This document shows, in pieces, positions 21,795 to 31,390 of a DNA stretch of 64,000 bases (position 1 is the stretch's first letter; every line of letters begins with the position of its first letter). The translations under genes and the position numbers were made by a program. Below the pieces are notes generated by a model. That model searched no databases and had not been told where the DNA came from. It saw only the letters and a program-made list of their open reading frames with translations. Source of the DNA: CAWAHD01 sp963781785 (GTDB lineage: Bacteria > Planctomycetota > Planctomycetia > Isosphaerales > Isosphaeraceae); contig CAWAHD010000002.1 of the NCBI GenBank assembly GCA_963781785.1, positions 2,914,001 through 2,978,000 of the forward strand, in the 5' to 3' direction.

Positions 21795-22782
21795 TCAATC
21801 GGCAAAATCACCAAAATTGTACGTCCCGAGTGCTGTCCAGAGGGCCTCGTTGACCGAGTCCGAGACCCGCTCGATATGCCCGTCGCCCAAAAGGACGTTC
21901 ACCGCCCCGTAATGGAACGATCTTGGCGGATCGAGACCGCCGGAGCCACCGAGGACCGATGCCGAGTAGTTAAAGGGCCCGCACGTCGGACGACGATCGT
22001 TGGGCGTTCCGTTATGGTTGTAGCCGGTGTTAACGAAATCCCCAAACAGCCAGTAGCGGCCGGACGTGCATTCCCAGAATGCCGCAGGCGCCGCGAGGCA
22101 AATGGAAATCACTTGCGCGTCGTTCGATGCGGAAGCGCCTTGAGCATCCGGAATCTTGATGTTCCGCGGAATGCTGTCCGAGTCCGGGGTGAAATCGCCG
22201 CTTAATCGCTCGCTGACGAAAGCCGTCCGCGAGAGGCCGTCGGTGATCGCGGATGGTCGGGGGATCACACCCATCCCGAACGGGCCATCGAATACCAGAC
22301 GCCCCCGCTGGCCGTATCGACCCCGATTGAAGCGGTATGAGCTCAGGTGGTTGGGTTCACCATCGCTGGGACAGAGATAGACGGAGAGGCTGGCATTTCT
22401 GGCCGTTTGATTGACCAGCAGCGGCTGCCCGGCTCTCTCCAGCTCATGGAAATCCATATTGAGCGCGTTGAAGAGCACGGTTTGATCCAGGTACGGAAGG
22501 ATCAATGCGAACTCAGAGTAGCCGTTCCGCATGACTCCGTACCGGTCTGTCAACTGTCCGGGAGGAAACATGCCGTGAACGGATTCGTAGGATTGCAGCG
22601 CTAGACCGATCTGCTTCAGATTGGTCACGCACTGCGCGGCGGGCGGCCTCACGCGCCGACTGGACGGCGGGGACGATCAAGCCCACGAGAATCGCGATAA
22701 TCGAAACCGTGACCAAGAGCTCGATCAGCGTGAAGCCGTGAGGCGCTGACCTCTTGTGATATGGACCGCGCCTGTGAGACAT
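21795..22782 (-). CDS. DUF1559 family pseudopilin-like protein (one frame change)
   Basis: The N-terminus carries a type IV pilin/pseudopilin methylation motif ('GFTLIELLVTVSIIAILVGL') followed by 'AREAARRAQCVTNLKQIGLA', the hallmark start of planctomycete DUF1559 proteins, and ends with the typical 'HYGAVNVLLGDGHIERV'. The frame changes near 22636. Restoring two bases (GCCGCGCAG to GCCGCGCGCAG on the coding strand) joins 'EAARRA' to 'QCVTNLKQ' and gives 329 residues, the usual length. The ATG at 22782 has GGAGG six bases upstream. The family is thought to be exported or assembled by type II/IV-like machinery; the exact role is unknown. A promoter with a G10 spacer lies about 90 bases upstream. 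Confidence 0.88.
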
Positions 22783-22870
22783 AGCAGCCTCCGGCACGAG
22801 ACACCCAGAATCTCTTCACTCAGGTTCGAGCAAGCCGACGATAGAGGGGGACGGCGCGCTTCCGAACCGG

Positions 22871-22901
22871 ATTATACCCCCCCCCCGCCAAGGGCAGTCA
22901 A
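22871..22901 (-). promoter_or_regulatory. sigma70-type promoter with a G10 tract in its spacer (possible phase-variable switch)
   Basis: On the minus strand TTGACT (22901-22896) and TATAAT (22876-22871) are separated by 19 bases, ten of which are a run of G abutting the -10 (22886-22877). The DUF1559 start codon is about 90 bases downstream. A run of eight A/T bases lies just upstream of the -35. Homopolymers between -35 and -10 vary in length by strand slippage and switch transcription in Neisseria porA and opc. Loss of two G would give the optimal 17-base spacer. Switching here is inference. Confidence 0.6.
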
Positions 22902-23387
22902 GAAAAAAAAGAATTATTGTGGAACGCGGACCGCTGGCCCCAATTCGAATGCATTCCTGACTATATGACAGGGTCATCAAATGGCGGCGCAACCCCAAGC
23001 CGACCAGAGGATTATTGTGAGCAGAAACGGGGCGCATCCTGAAGAGACGATACGAACCCGATAGGACAGCGACTGCGAGCAGACGTGCAAGGCCCAGGAG
23101 ACCTGGAGCTTCCCGACTCTCATACTTGACCGTCGGCTCCGGCGGGCGGGTAACGCACGCGAATTTACGCCACGCGCGCCTCGCCTGCGCCTCGGTCTCT
23201 CGACGCTCGATCTGAACCTTGGCGTTGTAATCCGGGCGGTGTGCCAGCTTGTCAAGGCCCCGCTTCGCAGGTGCCGCGGCGATAGGCGCCCTTAAGAAGC
23301 CGAGGAATTGGGTTTCCACGTCGGCGGTCCAGGGAATGCCAACTGACTTTTCATGCCGGTTCGCCTCAGCAGGTTCTATAGCGAGCC
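22902..23387. other. intergenic, no supported gene
   Basis: Upstream region of the DUF1559 gene. A 167-codon minus-strand frame crosses it, but it runs through the promoter and the G tract and shows no family motif or ribosome binding site. I treat it as chance. Confidence 0.4.
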
Positions 23388-24722
23388 CTATTTACCGTGC
23401 CGAAAGTCGCGCTCCAGCTTCAAAAGCTGATCCAGAGTGAAGACCTCGTCCGGCGTCGCGCCGGGTGAAAGCATGAGCCGTTGCGACTCCGCGACCACCC
23501 GGGCCAGTCGACCCTTCTCGAAGCGCAGCGGAGAAAACTCGCACCGGAAGTGCATCCGTTGGTTTTCCACAATGAAACAGCAATCCCCGATGCCAGCCTG
23601 GCGATCCTGCGGAACGACGAGCGACCATCGGGCATGGTGTCCTTGATCCCACACGTCAGCCCTCAGGTGATAGGCTTGATACCGATGCCGGCCGTCGATT
23701 GACTCCACCCGCAGAGGAAGCAGCCGGCCAACGGGACCGTCGAGATCGGTTTCGACGATCTCTCCACCGGCACGGACGAAGTGGGTCCAGCACAACAGGA
23801 TGGCACGGTCATCGATGTTGAGTGCCAGGAGCACGCCTGCCGATTCATCGCCGGACGTCGCGCTGCCAACTCCGATCGAAGTCCGAGGTGTGCGGTCGCG
23901 GTGGATGACCGCGTACCCGGAAGGAGGCTCGAAAGTCAGCCCCTGGGCGGGGCGCGCGGCATTGGGAACGATGGAGAAGGCCATCACCTGCTGTTCGCCC
24001 TTGTCCTTGACTTGCTCGTAGACGGCGGATTGAAGGGGAAGTCCGCTGGTCGGGTCGACCCAGACGACCCGGCGGCTTCCAGCCGCACTCGGGAACTGAT
24101 ACACGTCAGTGAGGATTCCCCGCACGATCTCGGTACCCGTTTTCTTGTTGCCGATCAAGTCGCGTCCGATGAGCTGGTCGGGCACCACCGTCTGGAGCAG
24201 CATCCGGGTGGTCAACTCGGCTGCGAGAGGAATTTCCTGGCCGGTTTCGGCGGTTTTATCGTGATCGCTGACTCGGATGTAACGCTTTCCGTCGCTCGCC
24301 GAAAGCCCCATCGTGGTCTGATGGTCCATCGTGGCCAGCGTGGTGTGCCAGAAGAAGCCCGGCTCCTCGACGTACATCCGGTGCGGGTAGCGAGTCCCAT
24401 TGATCAAGATCCATCCCTCGACGTCGATACTGTGGCAACTCGCCAGCCGGCCTGCGATGTCGTCGAGCGCGTAGGCAGGCGTTGTGGATCGAAACAGCAA
24501 GAAGCCGATCGTGATCACCAGCAAAGCTGCGGCGGCAAGACCGCTGGCTGCCCACCGTGTGCGCGCGGCTGCTCGCCGCCAATCGATCCGCGTGTTCCGA
24601 TCCATCACGGAACGGGACGGAACCGACGAGAGCCTCGCCAGCAGGTCGTCGCGCAGCGAATTGTGCTCGCGATGGAACTGGCGGTATGGAAGCCGCAGCC
24701 GATCATCGTCGTGTTCGCTCAT
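23388..24722 (-). CDS. membrane-anchored protein paired with an ECF sigma factor (possible anti-sigma/sensor)
   Basis: 444 residues: a cytoplasmic N-terminus of ~75 residues, one membrane helix ('WAASGLAAAALLVITIGFLL'), then a long extracytoplasmic beta-rich domain ('YALDDIAGRLASCHSIDVEG', 'VYQFPSAAGSRRVVWVDPTS', 'GLPLQSAVYEQVKD') that recalls LolA/RseB-like folds. The start ATG overlaps the stop of the upstream sigma gene (ATGA at 24719-24722), so the two are translationally coupled. By position it may be the anti-sigma or sensor partner, but I see no zinc-binding anti-sigma (ZAS) motif, so that is inference. Confidence 0.75.
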   Translation of the reverse strand: MSEHDDDRLRLPYRQFHREHNSLRDDLLARLSSVPSRSVMDRNTRIDWRRAAARTRWAASGLAAAALLVITIGFLLFRSTTPAYALDDIAGRLASCHSIDVEGWILINGTRYPHRMYVEEPGFFWHTTLATMDHQTTMGLSASDGKRYIRVSDHDKTAETGQEIPLAAELTTRMLLQTVVPDQLIGRDLIGNKKTGTEIVRGILTDVYQFPSAAGSRRVVWVDPTSGLPLQSAVYEQVKDKGEQQVMAFSIVPNAARPAQGLTFEPPSGYAVIHRDRTPRTSIGVGSATSGDESAGVLLALNIDDRAILLCWTHFVRAGGEIVETDLDGPVGRLLPLRVESIDGRHRYQAYHLRADVWDQGHHARWSLVVPQDRQAGIGDCCFIVENQRMHFRCEFSPLRFEKGRLARVVAESQRLMLSPGATPDEVFTLDQLLKLERDFRHGK

Positions 24723-25318
24723 GGCAATAATGCCTCTCTCCGCCCCAGTGCTCGCGAGAGCCGCTGGCGGGCACGGTCCAGCACGCGATAGAACCCGGAT
24801 CGCGACAGTCTCATGGTTTTCTGTGCATCCTCGACGGGATGCTCCTGGAGATAGAACAGGTGGATTGCCATCCGTTCGCGTTCGGGCAGTTTGGCGATCT
24901 CGGCGAGGATTCGAGCGCTCTCGGCTTCCTCCTCGAGAGTCCCTCCTTGCGGGGCGATCGGGCTGGCTTCGATGGCTTTGCGCCGCAAGTGCTCACGGGC
25001 GCGGACGGACCTTCTGCGCCACTCGCGGCAAACCATCCGGGCGATACCGACAAGCCACGCGGAGAATCGCTCGGATTCGCGCAGCTCGCCGAGCCCGGAG
25101 TAGGCGCGGAGGAAGACCTCCTGGCACAGGTCCTGAGCCTCGTGCAGATCGTGGGTTGTGTCGTGGCACACGGCACGGATCAACGCTGCGTACCGGTCGT
25201 AAAGGCGGCCGTATGCAATGTTGTCCCCGGCGAGCGCCGACGCGACCAGGTCCGTCTCGGCCACTCCAGCGTCCAGAGGCTTCGGCTCCACGTCAACTTC
25301 TCGTCGAACGAGTCGCAT
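24719..25318 (-). CDS. ECF-type RNA polymerase sigma factor
   Basis: 199 residues with region 2 ('YGRLYDRYAALIRAVCHD', 'AQDLCQEVFLRAYSGLGEL', 'FSAWLVGIARMVCREW') and region 4 ('LPERERMAIHLFYLQEHPVE', 'LSRSGFYRVLDRARQRLSRA'). It recruits core polymerase to a specific promoter set. It is the first gene of a two-gene operon and overlaps the start of the membrane protein by four bases. The class within the ECF family cannot be told by eye. Confidence 0.92.
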   Translation of the reverse strand: MRLVRREVDVEPKPLDAGVAETDLVASALAGDNIAYGRLYDRYAALIRAVCHDTTHDLHEAQDLCQEVFLRAYSGLGELRESERFSAWLVGIARMVCREWRRRSVRAREHLRRKAIEASPIAPQGGTLEEEAESARILAEIAKLPERERMAIHLFYLQEHPVEDAQKTMRLSRSGFYRVLDRARQRLSRALGRREALLP

Positions 25319-25477
25319 CGATCACCGTTTGACCAGCCGGGCAGCGAATCGGTCACGTCGCGTTCTATCTATCCAGTGACCGCTCGAGCCGGATTGTCTA
25401 CCGAAATCTCCGGATTATCTTCACAATGTCTGTTCTCAGGCCGGGGGAGAAAGAGGGGGGGTTTTAGCCGCGAATGC

Positions 25478-25599
25478 GGCGGCATCGTAAAGCCCAGGGC
25501 GCAAGCCCTGGGAGACGAATCGCGACCCACACGTATTCCAGACTGAGGTAGACAAAATCAGAGACCCAGGGCTCACGCCCTGGGCTTTACGATGCCGCC
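25478..25599. repeat. nested REP-like palindrome (24-bp perfect arms)
   Basis: 25478-25501 and 25576-25599 are perfect reverse complements (24 bp; core GCATCGTAAAGCCCAGGGCG). A second 9-bp inverted pair (AGCCCTGGG at 25504-25512, CCCAGGGCT at 25565-25573) is nested inside, and each arm can also fold on itself through CCCAGGGC/GCCCTGGG. It sits 3' of the nucleoside hydrolase gene and upstream of the sigma gene, both on the minus strand. It looks like a mobile REP/BIME-type hairpin and could also act as an mRNA end or stabiliser. Confidence 0.8.
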
Positions 25600-25635
25600 C
25601 CTCCGGGGCTTGCCAAACACACAAATTCCGTAGAG

Positions 25636-26670
25636 TCACCGCTTGCGGTCGTCGACGCGGCTGGGCGGCTGACTGGCGAGCTGCACCAAAGCCTCGAGCA
25701 CGCGCGGCTTTTGCTCGGGCCGGAGGATCAGATAGGTGTCGGTACCCTGAGCCGTCGGCGAAAACCGTGTGAAGCCGTCGGGCTCGACGGTGACCTTTCC
25801 CGGCGGCGAATAGTCAAAGTAACCGCGATCGCCCAGAACGGCGACCAGCACGCTGGTCAGGTCCCATGTCGGCCGGTTGTGCGGCGGCGGGTTGCGGCGG
25901 ATGTAGGCCTCGGCAAGGAGATGATGAGGCACGTAGCCATAGTCACGCTCGATGCTCACCGCCGGATACGGCAGCGCGATTCCGATCTCAAAGCCGCTGT
26001 AAATCATGAGCGACGGCCACTTCTCAGCCAGGATCCGAGCGCTCTTGATATCCTTGATGACGTTGTATTCCAGGTAGCGGGAGTTGCCGTCGATCGGCTG
26101 GAACGCACCGGCCATCAGCGAGAGCAGCTTTACTTTGGCTTTCACGAGATCGCTGCCGGCAAGTGGCGAATACTCGTCCGGTGCCGACTCCAGCAGCCGG
26201 GCCAGGTTGGTCGAGAACCCAACCTGAACGATCACGACCGAGCGATCCGGCTGGGCCGCCAGGGTCTTGCGGAGCACCGTCGTGGCACTCGGGCGGGCGG
26301 AAACTGCAAACCGCGGAAAACGGAAGTGGTCGCCGTCTTTCTCTTCGACCAGCGACAGGAACGCACTCTTTTCGACCACGCCGCCCTTGCCGACCACGCC
26401 GATGGGAATCTCGCCACGACCGTAAAACGTATTGACGGCATCGACAAACGGAGCGGCCTGGTCGTGATCGGCACTGATCGTCACGGCCAGCAGCCGGCAC
26501 TGCCCGCGCGACTGGAGCGCGTGGATCATTCCCAGGGCGAGCACGTCATCGCAATCGCCGCAAATGTCGGTGTCGAAGATCAAGGGCACCGGTTCAAGAG
26601 CCCACGCCCCAGGCACTCCCATCATCAAGCTCGCAAGGGCCAGGGCCAGAATTCGGCGCGAGAAGGTCAT
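25636..26670 (-). CDS. secreted inosine/uridine-preferring nucleoside hydrolase family protein
   Basis: 344 residues. A signal peptide ('RRILALALASLMMGVPGAWA') precedes the calcium-binding N-terminal motif of the family, here 'LIFDTDICGDCDDVLAL'. Further family features are 'VTISADHD', 'IVQVGFSTNLARLL', 'LMAGAF' and 'TWDLTSVLVAV'. The enzymes cleave the N-glycosidic bond of nucleosides; this member is predicted to be exported. Its ATG overlaps the stop of the upstream DUF1501 gene (26667-26670), so it is the last gene of that operon. Nested in such operons the real substrate may be a different glycoside. Confidence 0.87.
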   Translation of the reverse strand: MTFSRRILALALASLMMGVPGAWALEPVPLIFDTDICGDCDDVLALGMIHALQSRGQCRLLAVTISADHDQAAPFVDAVNTFYGRGEIPIGVVGKGGVVEKSAFLSLVEEKDGDHFRFPRFAVSARPSATTVLRKTLAAQPDRSVVIVQVGFSTNLARLLESAPDEYSPLAGSDLVKAKVKLLSLMAGAFQPIDGNSRYLEYNVIKDIKSARILAEKWPSLMIYSGFEIGIALPYPAVSIERDYGYVPHHLLAEAYIRRNPPPHNRPTWDLTSVLVAVLGDRGYFDYSPPGKVTVEPDGFTRFSPTAQGTDTYLILRPEQKPRVLEALVQLASQPPSRVDDRKR

Positions 26671-28169
26671 GCCAAAAGATCCGTGATCACGTGCGCCGGC
26701 TCGACGCCGGTCAAGCGCTGATCGAGGCCCTGATAGCGATAGGTAAACTTCTGATGGTCAAAACCCAGGAGCTTGAGCACGGTGGCGTGGAAGTCGTGGA
26801 TATGCACGGGGTCCTTGACGATGTTGTACGAGAATTCATCCGTCTCGCCGTGGATGGCCCCGGGGCGCGAGCCGCCGCCGGCCATCCACATCGTGAAGCA
26901 CCTGGGGTGGTGGTCCCGGCCGTAGTTATCGTGGCTCAAGCCTCCCTGCGAGTAAATCGTCCGGCCGAACTCGCCTCCCCAGATGACGAGGGTTTCGTCC
27001 AGGAGTCCGCGCGCCTTGAGGTCGCGGATTAGCCCCCAGCAAGGCTGATCGACGTCGCGGCACTGGCTGGGAAGCCGGCCGCCGACGTTGAAGTGAGTGT
27101 CCCAGTTGTTGTGGTAGATCTGCACAAACCGCACGCCGCGCTCGACCATCCGCCGCGCCAATAGCGCGGAATGAGCAAAAGTACCGGGCTTTCTGGCCTC
27201 CTCGCCGTAGAGCATGTAGGTCGAGGCCGGCTCCGAGGCGACGTCGGTCAGCTCGGGAACGCTGGCCTGCATCCGGAAGGCCAGCTCGTATTGCTCGATG
27301 CGGGTGTGGGTTTCGGGATCACCCACCTTCTGGTAGTTCATCTCGTTGAGCGCTTTGAGCCCGTCGAGCGTATTGCGGCGGACCTCGGCGGGAACGCCGT
27401 CCGGGTTGTTGATATAAAGGATCGGGTCGCCGCCACTGCGGAACGACACTCCGGCGTGCTCGCCGGAAAGATACCCCGACGACCACAACCGCGCCGAAAT
27501 GGCCTGGAGCTGCTCGGTGTTGGTGGGCTTGGCCACCAGCACGACAAACGTCGGCAGGTTGTCGTTGAGCGACCCCAGCCCGTACGAGACCCACGCCCCC
27601 AGACAGGGCCGGCCCGTGATCTGGTTGCCGGTCTGCATGTAGGTGATCGCCGGCTCGTGGTTGATCGCCTCGGTGTGCATGCTGCGGATGAAGCACATGT
27701 CGTCGACCATCTTGGCCGTGTATGGCAAGAGATCGCAGACCCACATTCCGTTCTGGCCATGCCGGGCGAACTTGTACTTCGACGGGGCGATCGGAAACCG
27801 TTTTTGACCGGAGGTCATCGTGGTCAATCGCTGGCCCATCCGGACCGAGTCGGGAAGGTCTTTGTCGTACCACTTTGCCATGACGGGCTTGTAGTCATAC
27901 ATATCCATCTGTGGCGGGCCGCCGACCATGTGCAGGTAAATCACCTGCTTGGCCTTGGGGGCAAAATGAAGCCGGCCCGCCAGTCCGCGAGTCCCCGTCG
28001 GGGACACGTCGGCCCCGTCAGGGCGCCCTTCGCCGGCGGCCGCGGCAGGAGCAGCCAGGCCGTCGCGCGCCAGAAGCGACGCGAACGCCGCCCAGCTCAC
28101 CGCGTTGGAGCCGCGGCTCAGAAACTGGCGGCGCGTTTCGGAGCGGATGTAGTCGTGGAAGAGGTTCAT
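26667..28169 (-). CDS. DUF1501 family (sulfatase/alkaline-phosphatase-like) exported protein
   Basis: 500 residues. A twin-arginine-like leader ('RRQFLSRGSNAVSWAAFASL') is followed by the hallmarks of DUF1501: 'VIYLHMVGGPPQMDMYDYKP', 'CFIRSMHTEAINHEPA', 'GRPCLGAWVSYGLGS', 'LVIWGGEFGRT' and 'DHHPRCFTMWMAGGG'. These proteins have an alkaline-phosphatase-like fold and almost always pair with DUF1549/DUF1553 cytochromes in planctomycetes, as here (the partner is immediately upstream). GGAG lies six bases before the ATG at 28169. The substrate is unknown; a role in degrading complex polysaccharides is often suggested. Confidence 0.92.
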   Translation of the reverse strand: MNLFHDYIRSETRRQFLSRGSNAVSWAAFASLLARDGLAAPAAAAGEGRPDGADVSPTGTRGLAGRLHFAPKAKQVIYLHMVGGPPQMDMYDYKPVMAKWYDKDLPDSVRMGQRLTTMTSGQKRFPIAPSKYKFARHGQNGMWVCDLLPYTAKMVDDMCFIRSMHTEAINHEPAITYMQTGNQITGRPCLGAWVSYGLGSLNDNLPTFVVLVAKPTNTEQLQAISARLWSSGYLSGEHAGVSFRSGGDPILYINNPDGVPAEVRRNTLDGLKALNEMNYQKVGDPETHTRIEQYELAFRMQASVPELTDVASEPASTYMLYGEEARKPGTFAHSALLARRMVERGVRFVQIYHNNWDTHFNVGGRLPSQCRDVDQPCWGLIRDLKARGLLDETLVIWGGEFGRTIYSQGGLSHDNYGRDHHPRCFTMWMAGGGSRPGAIHGETDEFSYNIVKDPVHIHDFHATVLKLLGFDHQKFTYRYQGLDQRLTGVEPAHVITDLLA

Positions 28170-28217
28170 GGTCCACTCCAGGTCGAAGGCCGTGTGATCG
28201 TCGCCGCCTGCTCGCGG

Positions 28218-31200
28218 CTACTTGTTGAGAAATTCATCCAGGTTCATCAGCTCATTGGTCAGCATGGTCCAGGCAGCGAGAATCGCCGGCTCGATCGACG
28301 CCTCGGCGCGAGACTCGCCGACCTTGATCAACCTCTCCGCCTGGTCGGCGTGTGAGTGGTAAAAGGCGGTCAGTCTGGCGAGAGAAGCCTGGACGATCGC
28401 AAGCTCATCGGCGCCCGAACGGCCGCGCGATCAACCGGCGCGCGATGAAGTCGATGCGGAGGTCGGTGCTGGGTCCGCCGTACTGGAGAGCCAACTGCGC
28501 GAGCGACCGTGCCGCTTCGACGAATTGCGGGTCGTTGAGCGTGACCAGTGCCTGGAGCGGCGTGTTGGTGCGCTCGCGCCGCACGGTGCAGATCTCGCGC
28601 GAGGGGGCGTTGAAGATATCGAGCGAGGCCGGAGGCGCGCTCCGCTTCCAGAGCGTATAGAGCCCGCGCCGGTAGAGGCGGTCGCCGTGATCGGGGCGAT
28701 AGAAGTGGGTATTGCTCTCGGGCATGGCGACAGCCTCCCAGACCCCCTCGGGCTGATAAGGCTTGACGCTCTCTCCGCCCAGCTTGCCGACCAGGGTGCC
28801 GCTCGAACTCAGAGCGGTATCGCGAATCATCTCGGCGTCCATCCGAAACCTTGGCCCGCGCGACAGCAGCCGATTGTGCGGGTCCTTCTCGCGCTTCTCG
28901 GGCGTGACCGCGGCCGACTGCCGGTAGACCGCCGATTCCACGATCAACCGGAACAGCCGTTTCACGTCCCAGCCCGAGGACCGGAAGTCGACCGCCAGCC
29001 AGTCGAGCAGCTCGGGATGCGAGGGAAGCTCGCCGCTGACTCCGAAATCTCCCGTGGTGCGGACGAGCCCCGTACCGAAGACCTCCTGCCAGAACCGGTT
29101 GACAACAACCCGGGCCGTCAGGGGATTTTCGGGGCGAATCAACCACTGCGCCAGACCCAGCCTGTCCCGGGAGAGGCCTGACGGCATGGGAGGCAGCGCG
29201 TCGGGAGTATCCGGCTTGACGGGGTCGCGGCGCTTGTCGTATTCGCCGCGGAACAGGACGTGCGCCATCGCCGCTGCGCTCTTTTCGTGCATCACGTGGG
29301 CAACGGTGCCGCGCTCTTTGATGGCGGCCTCTTCCTGTTCCAGGATGGTGAGCGCCTTGCGCAACGTTTTGGAGACCGGGTCGACCGCGCCGCGCCACCA
29401 GGCGAACACAGCTTCCTGTTCCTGGGATGAGCGCTTCTCGACCGGCTGTTGCAAAAGCGCCGCCGCGCGGGCGGCCCCGGGCAGCCGGCCGGCCTCGCCG
29501 GGCGAGAGCGCTCGATCGTAGATCCGAACCGAATGAATGACCGTCTGATCGACCCGCGCCGTGCTGTGCCTCTGACCCACCTTGAAGGGGACATCGGTGC
29601 GGATCGACTGCTTCAGGCTGTCGGCGTGGGTATCCGTGGCCTGGGGCTCTCCGTTCAAGTAGATCTTGAGCCCGGCTGCCCGGCCCGAGCCGTCATACGT
29701 CGCGAAAACATGGGTCCAGGCCCCCGGCGGCAGGTTGCCGCGCGCGACGACCTTGACGGCGTCGCCCGGCCATTCATGGACCAGATGACTCGCGATGCGT
29801 CCATTTTCGAGCCAGAGGTCCCAGCCGCGGTAGTTTCGCCGATCGTCCATCCGGGCGATCACCGATCCGGTCAGGCCCGCCTTCGGGGGCTTGACCCAGG
29901 CCCCGAACGAGAACGGGTGGTCCTTTTCGAAGTTGCCCTTATCGGCGAACTCCGTCACCTTGTCGGCCCGAACCGTCACGGCAGCTTCCGGCGCGATCGC
30001 CGCCAGCTCGAGGCCGCTCGTCGGAACCAGAGCGGCCAGCGCCTTGGAATCGGTGTTCTTCAGCCAGTTTGCGAAGTCGGGCCGGGCCGAATCCTTGCGC
30101 TCCTGGAGCTGTTTCCGGGCCTGGGCCAGCCTGGCGGGCAGAGCCTGCCAGCGGGAATGATCGGCGGCCGCCGGCACGAACAGGGTCGGCGGGGTATCCT
30201 TGACGTTTCCGTCCATCACGGGTTGCGTCGTGTTGTTGAAGAACGCCGACATCTCGTAGAACTCGCGCTGGCTGATCGGGTCGAACTTGTGGTCATGGCA
30301 GACGGCACAGCCGGCCGTGAGTCCCAGCCAGACCTGGGAGACGGTCTCGGTGCGGTCGCGGGTATAGAGAACCTGGTATTCCTCGGGGATCGAGCCCCCT
30401 TCGTTGGTGGTCATGTTGCAGCGATTGAACCCCGAGGCGACCTGCTGTTCGAGGGTGCTGCCGGGGAGAAGATCGCCAGCGAGCTGCTCGATCGTGAACC
30501 GATCGAACGAAAGGTTCCGATTGAAGGCGTTGATGACCCAGTCGCGGAATGCCCAAGCTTCGCGGAAGTTGTCGAAGTGATAGCCGTTGGTGTCTGCGTA
30601 GCGGGCGGCGTCGAGCCAGTATCGGGCGCGGTGCTCGCCCCACCGGGGCGAGTCAAGGTACCGGGAGACCAGCCTTTCGTAGGCATCGGGGGACTGATCG
30701 CTCACGAACGACTCGACCTCCGCAGGAGCCGGCGGCAGGCCGGTGAGGTCCAGGCTCAAGCGTCGAGCGAGGGTTCTCTTGTCTGCTTCGGGTGCCGGCT
30801 TCAGCTTGTTTTCCTCGAGCCTCGCCAGGACAAAGCGGTCGATCGGGGTGCGGACCCATGCACGCTCTTGCACCGTGGGCGATTCGATTCGCGCGGGGGG
30901 AATGAGCGACCAGTGTGGTTGATAAGTCGCTCCTTCGGCGATCCAGCGCTTGAGCAGATCTTTTTGCGCCTGCGCTCAGGGTCTTGCCGGTTTTCCGTGG
31001 GGGCATGGCCTCCTTGGGATCGGTGGCGTTGATCCGGGCGAGAAGCTCACTCGATTCCGTGTCGCCGGGAGTGATGGCGCCGGCCTCTATGGCGGCCTCG
31101 CGGCGGTCGAGCCGGAGATCGGCCTTGCGGGCGGCACTGTCGGGGCCGTGACAGGCGAAGCAGTTCTCAGCCAGGATCGGCCGGACGTCGCGATTGTATT

Positions 31201-31348
31201 CCAGACCCGGCCGATCGGCGGCAGAGGCAGCCCCGGTTCCCGCGGCGAAGGCCAGAACGGAGAGAACCAGTACATTCGAAAGCCAGTGTGCACTCGCGAG
31301 CGGGCCCCGATTTCCCCGGGCCGATTCATTGACGAGATTCACGCGCAT
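28218..31348 (-). CDS. cytochrome-c/DUF1549/LamG/DUF1553 protein (two frame changes)
   Basis: Predicted exported 1044-residue protein. A signal peptide ('WLSNVLVLSVLAFAAGTGAA') precedes a planctomycete cytochrome C domain with one haem site ('ILAENCFACHGPDS', distal Met in 'EAMPPRKTG'). Then come DUF1549 ('VRTPIDRFVLARLEENKLKP', 'RYWLDAARYADTNGYHFDN'), a concanavalin-like LamG insert ('HPFSFGAWVKPP') and DUF1553 ('LTARVVVNRFWQEVFGTGL'), ending 'LAAWTMLTNELMNLDEFLNK'. The frame changes near 30968 and near 28411. At both, adding one GC pair to a GCGC run restores 'LSAGAQKDLLKRW' and 'RPFGRADELAIVQ'. ATG 31348 is favoured because the signal peptide begins there; the in-frame sequence upstream is the hairpin repeat array. 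Confidence 0.9.
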
Positions 31349-31390
31349 CTTCACGAGCCTCTTACAGGATGGCCTCAGACGTTCCCGCGC

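Noticed and set aside
22816..23319. 167-codon minus-strand ORF
   Set aside because: It runs across a clear promoter and a G10/A-rich tract, has no ribosome binding site and no family-like sequence.
24719..24722. Frameshift between sigma factor and membrane protein
   Set aside because: The ATGA overlap is a normal translational coupling; both proteins are complete.
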